From: a virus
DNA length: 24,631 nt
IMG/VR virus record: IMGVR_UViG_3300025892_003288
Location: 1 to 24,631 of that record
Direction: 5' to 3' (one strand)
The position numbers and the translations under genes are program-made. The notes below the pieces were generated by a model that saw nothing but the letters and a program-made list of their open reading frames with translations, did not search any database and was not told the origin of the DNA. This document shows positions 1 to 7,954 of the stretch, piece after piece. Position 1 is the stretch's first letter. Each line of letters opens with the position of its first letter.

Positions 1-1
1 T

Positions 2-1174
2 GTTTTTGTACACCTTGATGATAGTAAAGCAAATACTATTGCTTTACCAGATGACTTAGTTGATAAAGTATCTGATAAAGAAATGGTTATTGGTCATTGT
101 AAGATTGCAAGCAGAACCGATTCGACACATGATTTAGAAAATATACCAGAATATCCACCAATGAATCCTGATGAGGGAATTCCATTAATAGGAGAAGTAG
201 TACAGTTGATAAAAATTGGGGCTACACTATTTTATAAACGAATACCAAGTATAGATATTAATACAGGTAACGCAGTTGAAAATGCATTACTAGAAGGAAC
301 TCCAAAAGAAGAAAAATCTGTATCACAAGGAAAATCATATAATGAAACATCTCAAACAGGTATTGCTAATAATACTAGTAATACTGATAATTCTGTTAGA
401 GAAACTAAAATAGGAGAATATTTTGAATCAACTCAAATTAATCCTTTAAAATTTTATGAAGGTGATAAGATAATTCAAAGTAGGTTTGGTCAATCAATTA
501 GATTTAGTGGATATAATAATGAAGAAAATAAACTAGCTCCAACTATTATTATTCGTAACAGACAGAATGATAAATCTATTGAAGATTTAAAAGAGTTCGA
601 ACCAACAGAAGAAGATATTGTAAATGATGGTTCTTCAATTATTCTTTCGAGTGGAGAGTATGAGCTTCCATTTTTACCTGGAAACGATGAAGTTACATTA
701 GAAACAAATGATAATGTAGTTTACCACGAATCACCAGAACTAAAAGGAACAGACCAAGTTTTAATCAATAGTGGTAGAATAGTTTTATCCGCTAAAGATT
801 CAGAAATGATATTTTTCTCAAAAGGTAATTATTCATTTATATCAGATGGAAAACTTACAATAGATAATGGATTAGATGGTGCTGAAATGGATTTTAATGG
901 AGAAGTAAGAATAACAACTAATGATAATCCTGTTTTTATTTTAGGACAAGGAGAAGAAGGTAAAATATTTCTTAATACGGAAGAAACAAAAGAACCAATT
1001 GCAAGAGGACAAACTTTAATTGATTTGTTAGCAGAATTAATAGATACTATTAACAAACAAATATTTTCAACCCCTGCAGGGCCAACAGCAGTAGGACCAA
1101 ACAATAAAGCAGATTTTAAGAATATAAAAAATAAACTAGATACAATATTATCTTCTACAAACTTTACTGAATAA
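2..1174 (+). CDS. Baseplate hub protein, gp5-like, without lysozyme domain (5' end outside window)
   Basis: The reading frame is open from base 2, so the gene starts left of the window; the ATG at 83 is only an internal methionine. About 390 residues are visible. The first part has the look of the OB-fold domain of T4 gp5-type hub proteins (short strands around 'GEVVQLIKIGATLFY'). A Ser/Thr/Asn-rich linker follows, then a 'QSRFGQSIRFSG' segment typical of gp5-like proteins of marine T4-like phages. Next come many short beta-strands (VLINSGRIVLSAKDSEMIFF, then IFLNTEE), as expected for the intertwined beta-helix needle, and a helical C-terminus with 'RGQTLIDLLAELIDTI'. In T4, gp5 forms the trimeric puncturing needle under the tail tube and carries a lysozyme domain. 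I see no lysozyme between the OB-like and needle parts; the next gene supplies a different hydrolase. Family assignment comes from recalled sequence pattern, not a search. Confidence 0.72.
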   Translation, partial: VFVHLDDSKANTIALPDDLVDKVSDKEMVIGHCKIASRTDSTHDLENIPEYPPMNPDEGIPLIGEVVQLIKIGATLFYKRIPSIDINTGNAVENALLEGTPKEEKSVSQGKSYNETSQTGIANNTSNTDNSVRETKIGEYFESTQINPLKFYEGDKIIQSRFGQSIRFSGYNNEENKLAPTIIIRNRQNDKSIEDLKEFEPTEEDIVNDGSSIILSSGEYELPFLPGNDEVTLETNDNVVYHESPELKGTDQVLINSGRIVLSAKDSEMIFFSKGNYSFISDGKLTIDNGLDGAEMDFNGEVRITTNDNPVFILGQGEEGKIFLNTEETKEPIARGQTLIDLLAELIDTINKQIFSTPAGPTAVGPNNKADFKNIKNKLDTILSSTNFTE

Positions 1175-1175
1175 G

Positions 1176-2582
1176 ATGTCTGTTTCCATTTTTAAAAAAA
1201 ACCTACTAAGTTATATGGAAAATCAATCCGGTATAAAACGGTTTGAAGATTTTGCAGATAAACTAACATTTGAATATGATTTATTAATTAAATCAGGATT
1301 TCAAACAATAAATAATAATAAAATTATTAGTGGAAATACCGAGTTAATGAAGAACTCAGTAATATTTGCTTGTAGAAAAAGTTTACAAAAAAAATCTGGT
1401 ACACATGACTTTGTTAATGATTTAGGAGATGCAACAAGACAGTATTGGATTGGTGCAGAGTTTATTGTAGGAGTACCACCAGTAATACCTGCAATTGCAA
1501 CAATTGGTAATATATTATTAAATTCATCTATTGTTAGTAACATAGGAACATGGGCACCACAACCACCAACATTTCCTAACAATGATAGTAACATTTTACT
1601 AGATAGTTTAATTTTAGGAATACAACAGCATCTTACAACAGTAAGTGGGTTTTATTTTACAACATCACTATATCCTTCAATTCCATCACCAATTCCACAA
1701 AAAGGAATTAGGCCTTGGACAGGATATACTATTATTGGAGGCGGAACCCCATCACAAACCTCAGAACAACCTGAGTCAGAAAGTTTTCTAACTAAAGTTT
1801 TAAAGAAACTTGGAAACCTTTTAAAGAATGATGAAATGGATGAAGAACATAAACAGGAAGCAGAAAAAGAAAAATTAGAAGCAGATGGAGTTGCAAATGA
1901 TACTTCTTTACCACAACAAGGAAGAACATCTGCACAAGAATATTCTAAATTAAAACAAACTCAATTAAATGAGGGTAAAGTAAATAGTGTACCTGTAAAT
2001 ATATCTGAAGAAGAAGCCGAAGAGTTAGAAAAAGAAACACCTGAAGAATATAAATGTGAAGCAGGAGAAAAGGTAGTTCAGATAGCTAAAAAAGATATTG
2101 GAATATTAGAAACAGGTTCACCACCTGGTAATAATTATGGTGGTTTTCCTGGCGGAGTTCAGAAAGATGAACCTGGTAGAATAGATGAAATGTTTGATAA
2201 TTGTGGATTAGATAATCAGGCTAAAGTTAGAAAAACTGGTAGTGGTTATTATTGGTGTGCAGCCGCAGTAACAACTTGGTGGAAAGAAGCTGGATTACCT
2301 CTACCACCAAATGGAAGAGCTGGTTGTGATTTTTGGATGAATTGGGGAAAACAAAATGGTTATTGGTCTACTACTCCAAAGGTAGGTGCAGCTGTTTTAT
2401 ATGGTTCAGTATCAGATGCTCATCATATAGGAATTGTAGCAGCTGTCACTAAATCGGGTGGTATAATTACAATAGAAGGAAATACAAGTGGTGGAGGATT
2501 TAATAGAAATGGTTGTGGTGCATTTAGAAAAGTACCAAAAAAATATTTAGGCTTTGTTTTACCCCCATCATGTGTTGATTAA
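1176..2582 (+). CDS. Baseplate-associated CHAP-domain peptidoglycan hydrolase
   Basis: 468 aa, starting one base after the hub gene stop. Residues 1-190 form a virion-protein-like domain I do not recognise, rich in Pro/Ile ('GVPPVIPAIATIGNILLNSS'). Residues about 200-300 are a charged Glu/Lys linker. From about 300 to 460 there is a CHAP (NlpC/P60-like) amidase/endopeptidase domain: the catalytic Cys is C361 in 'GYYWCAAAVTTWW', the His is H417 in 'DAHHIGIV', and E434/N436 in 'IEGNTSG' complete the usual triad region. CHAP enzymes cut peptidoglycan stem peptides or the amide bond to muramic acid. Position next to a gp5-like hub that lacks lysozyme suggests it opens the cell wall locally during tail penetration rather than acting as a holin-dependent endolysin. 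No signal peptide is visible, which agrees with virion incorporation. The CHAP call is strong; the baseplate location is inferred from context. Confidence 0.82.
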   Translation: MSVSIFKKNLLSYMENQSGIKRFEDFADKLTFEYDLLIKSGFQTINNNKIISGNTELMKNSVIFACRKSLQKKSGTHDFVNDLGDATRQYWIGAEFIVGVPPVIPAIATIGNILLNSSIVSNIGTWAPQPPTFPNNDSNILLDSLILGIQQHLTTVSGFYFTTSLYPSIPSPIPQKGIRPWTGYTIIGGGTPSQTSEQPESESFLTKVLKKLGNLLKNDEMDEEHKQEAEKEKLEADGVANDTSLPQQGRTSAQEYSKLKQTQLNEGKVNSVPVNISEEEAEELEKETPEEYKCEAGEKVVQIAKKDIGILETGSPPGNNYGGFPGGVQKDEPGRIDEMFDNCGLDNQAKVRKTGSGYYWCAAAVTTWWKEAGLPLPPNGRAGCDFWMNWGKQNGYWSTTPKVGAAVLYGSVSDAHHIGIVAAVTKSGGIITIEGNTSGGGFNRNGCGAFRKVPKKYLGFVLPPSCVD

Positions 2583-2600
2583 CCATAAAATTAAAGAACA

Positions 2601-2611
2601 TATATTTATAT
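2601..2611 (+). promoter_or_regulatory. Putative phage late promoter element, copy 1
   Basis: Exact TATATTTATAT in the 49-base gap before the 194-aa gene, ending 20 bases before its ATG. The same 11-mer occurs upstream of three other virion genes. Its reverse complement contains TATAAATA, the T4 late promoter core, and its forward form resembles the Bacteroidota -7 element (TAnnTTTG) with A in place of G. Promoter function is inferred from recurrence and position. Confidence 0.55.
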
Positions 2612-2631
2612 TAAGATAAACAGAATTCAAA

Positions 2632-3216
2632 ATGAACAACAAACAATTAATAAAAGTAATAAAGACTCTTGTTGAGGTAGAAACTGCCAAACAACAAGAA
2701 CGATTTTTATCGAAAACTTTTCCAAAGATATTGGCAGAAGAAGTAAATAAAAGATTAGCAGAGGTGAAGGGAGGTGTAGTCAGCGTTCCCTCTACGCAAG
2801 TTGCAGAATTAATAAATGAAGTAGACCCATTTGAACAAGCAGAACTTGCACTTGAGGAACAAAGACAAGCACCCAAAAAACAATTCACTAAGAATGCTAT
2901 TATAAATGAAGTTTTGAATAATACAAAACCATTTACAAAAGCACAAAGAAGTACAACACCCGGTGGTGGAACATCTGTATTAGATAAATTTCAACAACCT
3001 GTAAATGAGAGTATGGATAAAACAGTTAGTTTTACATCTCAAGGAGCAGGTGCAGGTATTGACGGTATGAAAGCTCAGATGGCACAGAAGATGGGATATG
3101 GTGAAGTAAGACAACAACCAAATAAAACTGGATTAGGTGTACAAACAGGATTACCTGGTTTAGATAGAATTTTAAATAGAGATAATTCAGAACTTGTAAA
3201 AAAGTTTAAAAGATAG
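2632..3216 (+). CDS. Hypothetical virion-cluster protein, 194 aa
   Basis: I do not recognise this protein. It begins with a basic, probably helical segment ('MNNKQLIKVIKTLVEVETAK', residues 1-40). A Glu/Gln-rich helical part follows around 60-85. The remaining half is low-complexity and likely disordered, rich in Gly, Thr, Gln and Lys, and ends in a basic 'LVKKFKR' tail. It has no membrane segment, signal peptide or catalytic motif. It lies between the CHAP hydrolase and the gp25-like wedge gene and is the first gene after a TATATTTATAT element, so it probably belongs to the late virion/assembly set. Its disorder and charge would suit an assembly factor or flexible baseplate component, but no function can be assigned. 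Confidence 0.75.
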   Translation: MNNKQLIKVIKTLVEVETAKQQERFLSKTFPKILAEEVNKRLAEVKGGVVSVPSTQVAELINEVDPFEQAELALEEQRQAPKKQFTKNAIINEVLNNTKPFTKAQRSTTPGGGTSVLDKFQQPVNESMDKTVSFTSQGAGAGIDGMKAQMAQKMGYGEVRQQPNKTGLGVQTGLPGLDRILNRDNSELVKKFKR

Positions 3217-3226
3217 GGAGTAAATT

Positions 3227-3658
3227 GTGGCATATATTCTTGATAAAAAAGTAGTAAAAGATACTGAAGAGTTTAACGACTTTGCATATGGTATTACTTT
3301 ACCTGTACAACGAGGTGAAACAGGAATGTTTGCACAAGCATTTTCATCATTTGAACAAGCAAAATCAAATTTAAAGAATTTGTTATTAACTTCAAAAGGT
3401 GAAAGAATATTACAACCAAATTTTGGTACTGGTTTAAAATCATTATTATTTGAACAGAATACCGATTTATTGGCTGAAAACATACAAAAGGTAATTACAA
3501 GTAGTGTTAAGTTTTGGTTACCATATATTAACATAGATGAAATTGATGTAAAAATGACGGATGAGATGAAAGATAATAACAGAGCAGATGTATCAGTATC
3601 GTTTACAGTAGGTAATCAAATAGATTTACAAGAAATAACATTTACAGTTAGGGGATAA
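3227..3658 (+). CDS. 25: Baseplate wedge protein, gp25-like
   Basis: 143 aa, the length of the T4 gp25 / P2 gpW-gp25 family. Diagnostic features are the N-terminal 'GITLPVQRGETGMF', the helix ending 'NLLLTSKGERILQPNFGTGL' with the conserved Arg and Pro-x-Phe-Gly, and the closing strand 'VSFTVGN'. gp25 is a structural wedge subunit that binds gp6 near the tail sheath; related proteins were once thought to be lysozymes, but the family is structural. The start is GTG at 3227 with a GGGAG ribosome-binding site at 3216-3220 that overlaps the previous stop codon. The gp6-like gene follows 7 bases after its stop, matching the physical partnership of the two products. Confidence 0.92.
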   Translation: MAYILDKKVVKDTEEFNDFAYGITLPVQRGETGMFAQAFSSFEQAKSNLKNLLLTSKGERILQPNFGTGLKSLLFEQNTDLLAENIQKVITSSVKFWLPYINIDEIDVKMTDEMKDNNRADVSVSFTVGNQIDLQEITFTVRG

Positions 3659-3665
3659 ATAAGAT

Positions 3666-5678
3666 ATGGCATTAAATAGTGTAACAAGGAAGAGTAATCA
3701 AGGTAGAGATATAAAATATCTTAATAAAGATTTCGGTCAATTTAGAGAAAATCTAATTGAGTATGCAAAAACATATTTTCCAAAAACATATACTGATTTT
3801 AATGAATCTTCTCCTGGTATGATGTTTATTGAGATGGCATCTTATGTTGGGGATGTTTTATCTTATTATGTAGATGATTCATTAAAAGAATCAATGTTGT
3901 TATATGCGGAAGATAAGAAAAACGTATTAGCATTATCAGAATACTTAGGATATAAACCAAAAGTAACTTCACCTGCAATTACTAAATTAGCAGTTTATCA
4001 ATTAGTACCAAAAATTGGTAGTGGAGAGGACATAAGACCCGATTCAAAATACTACTTAAGAATTAAAGAAGGAATGATAGTAGAAAGTACTGAAGGACCA
4101 TCATTCAGAACTACTGAGTTAGTAGATTTTAACGTAGAGGATGATAGAGAAATAACAGTATATGAAACTGATGGTTTAAATCAACCAACAAAATATCTTG
4201 TAAAGAAATTTGTAAATGCAATATCAGCTGAATTAAGAATAGTTGAAATAGAGTTTGGAACATCACAACAGTTTTCAAAGATAGATTTAGGAGAAGATAA
4301 CATAATTGATATTTACGATGTAAGAGATTCAAATGGAAACAAGTGGTACAAAGTTCCTTATCTTGCACAAGAAATGGTTTACGTTGATTATGCAACATCA
4401 GAACAAACTGATGAAGATTTATTACAATTTAAAGATTCAGTTCCTAATGTTCTTAAAGTAATTAAAACTTCAAGAAGATTTACTACAAGAGTAAATGAAG
4501 ATAACACAACAACTATTGTATTTGGTGGAGGAAATCAAACCAATGATGAAACACTAATTCCTAATTTTAAAAATGTAGGATTGGGATTAAACAACTCAAT
4601 AGATAGATTGGGTGCATCATTTGACCCATCTAATTTCTTAAAAACAAAATCATATGGACAAGCACCATCTAACACAACACTAACAGTAAGTTATTTAGTA
4701 GGTGGTGGTGTTACTGCAAATGTTCCATCAGGAACTATTACTAGAATAGATAGAGTAGAGTTTGATGAAGACACATCATTTTTCACAACATCTGAGTTAT
4801 CATCTTATAGAGAAGTTCAAAATTCAGTAGCGTGTGATAACGAAGAGCCAGCAACTGGTGGAAAAGGTGCAGATACGATTGAAGAGATTAGAGAAAATGC
4901 ACTTGCAAACTTTGGTTCACAAAACAGAGCGGTAACAAGAAAAGATTATCAAGTTAGAGCATTATCTCTACCTCCAAAGTATGGTGGTATAGCAAAAGCA
5001 TATTGTGCACCAGATGGTGAGTTAGATTTAAATTCACCAGCTTCTATTTTATCAAATAAAGATTCTTTAGAAGAATTTACAGGTTTAGTTCAAAGTTTAA
5101 GAGATAAAGATTTAACAGAACAACAAGTTAAAGATGAAGTAACTAAGTTTCTTGCAAATAAGAAAAGTTCGGTTAGTGAAAAGAACAATCCATTTGCAAT
5201 TAATTTATATATACTTGGATATGATTCAAATAAAAACTTAACTACATTAAACAGAGCAGTAAAAGAAAACTTAAAAACATATTTAAGTGAATACCGATTA
5301 CTTACAGATGGTGTTAATATTATAAATGGATTTATTATAAACGTTGGAGTTGATTTTGAGATACGAGTATATGGTGGATATAATAAAAGACAAGTATTAA
5401 CAAGAGTAACTTCAGAACTTAAAAACTATTTTAATACAGATAATTGGACATTTAATATGCCAATAAACATTTCTGAAATTGAATTATTAATAGCTGGTGT
5501 AGAAGGAGTACAATCAGTACCAAAATGTGAAATCATTAACAAATGTTTAGGAAACTATTCTTCTAATTCATACAACATACAAGAAGCAACTAAAGGTAAA
5601 ATGGTTTATCCATCTTTAGACCCTTCTGTATTTGAAGTAAAGTTTCCTAACAAAGATATAAGAGGGAGAGTAGTATAA
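3666..5678 (+). CDS. 6: Baseplate wedge protein, gp6-like (baseplate J family)
   Basis: 670 aa, similar to the 660-residue T4 gp6. The N-terminus is the typical gp6 signature: 'YLNKDFGQFRENLIEYAKTY', then 'DFNESSPGMMFIEMASYVGDVLSYYVDDSL' and 'LGYKPKVTSPA'. The central part carries the baseplate J-type beta fold ('TIVFGGGNQTND', 'YLVGGGVTANVPSGTI'), followed by the 'NFGSQNRAVTRKDYQVRALSLPPKYGGIAKAY' region conserved in the family. In T4, gp6 dimers form the ring that ties baseplate wedges together and drives sheath contraction. The gene is directly downstream of the gp25-like gene and its stop overlaps the next start by one base (TAATG), indicating translational coupling. Confidence 0.93.
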   Translation: MALNSVTRKSNQGRDIKYLNKDFGQFRENLIEYAKTYFPKTYTDFNESSPGMMFIEMASYVGDVLSYYVDDSLKESMLLYAEDKKNVLALSEYLGYKPKVTSPAITKLAVYQLVPKIGSGEDIRPDSKYYLRIKEGMIVESTEGPSFRTTELVDFNVEDDREITVYETDGLNQPTKYLVKKFVNAISAELRIVEIEFGTSQQFSKIDLGEDNIIDIYDVRDSNGNKWYKVPYLAQEMVYVDYATSEQTDEDLLQFKDSVPNVLKVIKTSRRFTTRVNEDNTTTIVFGGGNQTNDETLIPNFKNVGLGLNNSIDRLGASFDPSNFLKTKSYGQAPSNTTLTVSYLVGGGVTANVPSGTITRIDRVEFDEDTSFFTTSELSSYREVQNSVACDNEEPATGGKGADTIEEIRENALANFGSQNRAVTRKDYQVRALSLPPKYGGIAKAYCAPDGELDLNSPASILSNKDSLEEFTGLVQSLRDKDLTEQQVKDEVTKFLANKKSSVSEKNNPFAINLYILGYDSNKNLTTLNRAVKENLKTYLSEYRLLTDGVNIINGFIINVGVDFEIRVYGGYNKRQVLTRVTSELKNYFNTDNWTFNMPINISEIELLIAGVEGVQSVPKCEIINKCLGNYSSNSYNIQEATKGKMVYPSLDPSVFEVKFPNKDIRGRVV

Positions 5679-6736
5679 TGTTTTATTTCGTAACCGCATC
5701 AAAGGATGCTAGTATATATTTACAACAACCAAAACAAAATACTGGTTTTGATGAGATACTAGAGGTATCTAAAGTTTACTATGGCAACCTTAAAGATACT
5801 GCTCGTTCATTAATCAAATTTGAGACAACACCACTTTCACAATCTATCGATAGTGGAGAAGTTACAATGAGTTTGGCAACAATGATTATTAGACAATGTG
5901 ATACAAACGAAATACCAAGTGAATATACAATCTATGCATATCCTGTTTCACAATCGTGGGATATGGGTATTGGTACTAGATTTGATAAAATATCAACTGA
6001 GGGAGTAACTTGGAACACAAGAAAAACTTCAACTAATTGGTTAGTGGGTTCTGCTTCATTAGAAAGTTCTGGTTCATATAATGGTAAGGGAGGAATGTGG
6101 TACACTGGTTCATTTGCATCTCAATCATATAGTTATGAAACTGCTGATATTGAAATGGATGTAACAGTACCTTTTAATAGTTGGATTAGTGGTACGCTTG
6201 GAAATGAAGGATTCATAATAAAACACGATTCATCATTAGAAAACGATACCGTAGATTACGGACAATTAAAATTCTTTAGTAAAGAAACAAATACTATCTA
6301 TCAACCAAAAGTAAGAATAGGTTGGGATGATTCTGTTTTTAATACAGGTTCTCTAACTGAACTTACATCGGATGATATTCATATAACATTCAAAAGACTA
6401 AAAACTAGATATAAGAGAGGAAGTAAACCTCAAATCAGAGTTTTTGGAAGAGAAAAATATCCTCTTAAAACTTACACCAATCAATACTCTTATACAGATG
6501 TATATTATTTGCCATCAACAACATATTATCAAATCAAAGATATAATAACAGATGAAGTAATAGTTCCATTTAGTGATTACACAAAAGTTAGTTGTGATGC
6601 AACTGGTAATTATTTCAAATTGAATTTAACAAATTGGGAAATCAATAGAGATTATTATATTGAAATAAAAGTAGATAGAGATGGTGTAATTGAATATTTT
6701 GAAGATAGAGATTTAACGTTTACTGTGGAATTATAA
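5678..6736 (+). CDS. DNRLRE-like tail/baseplate structural protein
   Basis: 352 aa, coupled to the gp6-like gene by a TAATG overlap. Residues about 5-190 look like a beta-rich DNRLRE/CBM96-type domain: 'DASIYLQQPKQNTGFDEIL' near the start, 'SLIKFETTPL', 'YTIYAYPVSQSWDMGIGTRF' and 'GVTWNTRKTSTNW', a pattern known from bacterial surface and phage structural proteins. The second half is also beta-rich with many Tyr and Asp residues and no catalytic motif. Its place directly after gp6, where T4 has wedge genes gp7 and gp8, suggests a peripheral baseplate or fibre-connecting part. The domain call is moderate and the exact role is unknown. It has no signal peptide or membrane segment. Confidence 0.7.
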   Translation: MFYFVTASKDASIYLQQPKQNTGFDEILEVSKVYYGNLKDTARSLIKFETTPLSQSIDSGEVTMSLATMIIRQCDTNEIPSEYTIYAYPVSQSWDMGIGTRFDKISTEGVTWNTRKTSTNWLVGSASLESSGSYNGKGGMWYTGSFASQSYSYETADIEMDVTVPFNSWISGTLGNEGFIIKHDSSLENDTVDYGQLKFFSKETNTIYQPKVRIGWDDSVFNTGSLTELTSDDIHITFKRLKTRYKRGSKPQIRVFGREKYPLKTYTNQYSYTDVYYLPSTTYYQIKDIITDEVIVPFSDYTKVSCDATGNYFKLNLTNWEINRDYYIEIKVDRDGVIEYFEDRDLTFTVEL

Positions 6737-6737
6737 A

Positions 6738-7952
6738 ATGGCATTATCAGATAGATTTAGAATAAACGAACTTGTAGAAAAGGGTTCAAAGGCAATTAGA
6801 AGAGATTCTAATGGTAATATTCTTGTGTCTAAGATTAATAAAAAAGAAACAAAGCCAAAAAAGAAAAAGGAAGAACCGTTTGGTTCTATGCCAATAAAAG
6901 GAAAACAAATATCTCCAAGATTTAAATCTGATTTAAATGAAGTAGAAGAACCCTTCGTACAAGAACAAACATCTTTTGATGGAGAAACATCAGGATACAT
7001 TGAAAAACCAAAGTATAACGAAGAAGAATTACAAAAGGCAATTGATGTAAGGGTAGATGAGTTAATTAGAAAAGAAAAACTTAAAAAAGGTAAGTATGTA
7101 AAGCAGGAATTATTTGATAAACTTAATAACAGATTTAATCTAAGTACAGATGAAATAGAAGATTTAAGAGAAAGATTAAATAATGCACTATCACAAATTA
7201 GTGGATTGGAATCTAGAAATCTATCATTACAACAACAACTAGATGCTAGTTTACAACAGAAGGCAGTTGCAGATAATCAAAATACAATCCTAAGTGATAG
7301 ATATGGGGCATTATTAGCAGATTTTCAAAACTCTATTATAAAAGGTACAAAGGAAGCAGTTGAAAGAGTTTCACTTACTGCACAGGTAAGAGGTTTACAA
7401 GCACAAAAAATAAGTTTACTTGAACAAATAAAATTAAAAGATAGAATAGAGGAACAAGAAGAGGCACAACAAGAAAATGCGGCAATACTTGCAAGTTTAA
7501 GTGGTCCTACAAATTCATTTGAACAAAAAGGAGATTATGCTTGGAAGATACCAGAAGACCAAATAGATAATCAAGGAGAATTAGATGATGGATATACATT
7601 CTACTTTAGGTCAAATAGAAAAAGTAGTGGTTGGCATAATGGAACAACACTTGAGTTATATAACTTTAATGAAGAAAACGAAGTATCATATTCTTTTAGT
7701 ATAAGTGCAGGTTCTGGTGGACATGGACAGCCATGGTTTAAACTTTCACCTGAATCAGGAACAATACCAGCAAGAAGTGGTAGTACACCAGGTAAAGTTA
7801 TTTTAGATGCAAGTAAAATAAGAAACGTAAATTCTCCAAAAGGACGAAGAAAAACATTTGATGATGATATTACTCTAACAATAGATAATACATCATTTAA
7901 CATGAAAGCAAGATTTTATAGAAAATTGAAAACTGGAGGAAAAGGTAATTAA
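6738..7952 (+). CDS. Coiled-coil virion protein
   Basis: 404 aa, starting one base after the previous stop. Residues 1-95 are basic and probably flexible ('KKETKPKKKKEEPFG'). Residues about 95-255 form a long heptad-rich coiled coil ('LRERLNNALSQISGLESRNL', 'LQQQLDASLQQKAVADNQN'). The last 150 residues form a beta-rich domain with Gly/Ser loops ('SAGSGGHGQPWFKLSPESG'). A coiled-coil stalk with a beta-domain tip is common in trimeric fibre or baseplate short-fibre proteins. It sits between the DNRLRE-like and DGSC-repeat genes, 2 bases from the latter, so it is part of the same structural operon. I do not recognise a specific family. Confidence 0.7.
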   Translation: MALSDRFRINELVEKGSKAIRRDSNGNILVSKINKKETKPKKKKEEPFGSMPIKGKQISPRFKSDLNEVEEPFVQEQTSFDGETSGYIEKPKYNEEELQKAIDVRVDELIRKEKLKKGKYVKQELFDKLNNRFNLSTDEIEDLRERLNNALSQISGLESRNLSLQQQLDASLQQKAVADNQNTILSDRYGALLADFQNSIIKGTKEAVERVSLTAQVRGLQAQKISLLEQIKLKDRIEEQEEAQQENAAILASLSGPTNSFEQKGDYAWKIPEDQIDNQGELDDGYTFYFRSNRKSSGWHNGTTLELYNFNEENEVSYSFSISAGSGGHGQPWFKLSPESGTIPARSGSTPGKVILDASKIRNVNSPKGRRKTFDDDITLTIDNTSFNMKARFYRKLKTGGKGN

Positions 7953-7954
7953 TA

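Noticed and set aside
83-85. ATG as start of the first gene
   Set aside because: The frame is open to base 2 and the residues before it continue a plausible beta-rich domain; the gene more likely begins outside the window.
3227-3658. gp25 as a lysozyme
   Set aside because: An old annotation of this family; the protein is a structural wedge subunit and no catalytic residues are evident.
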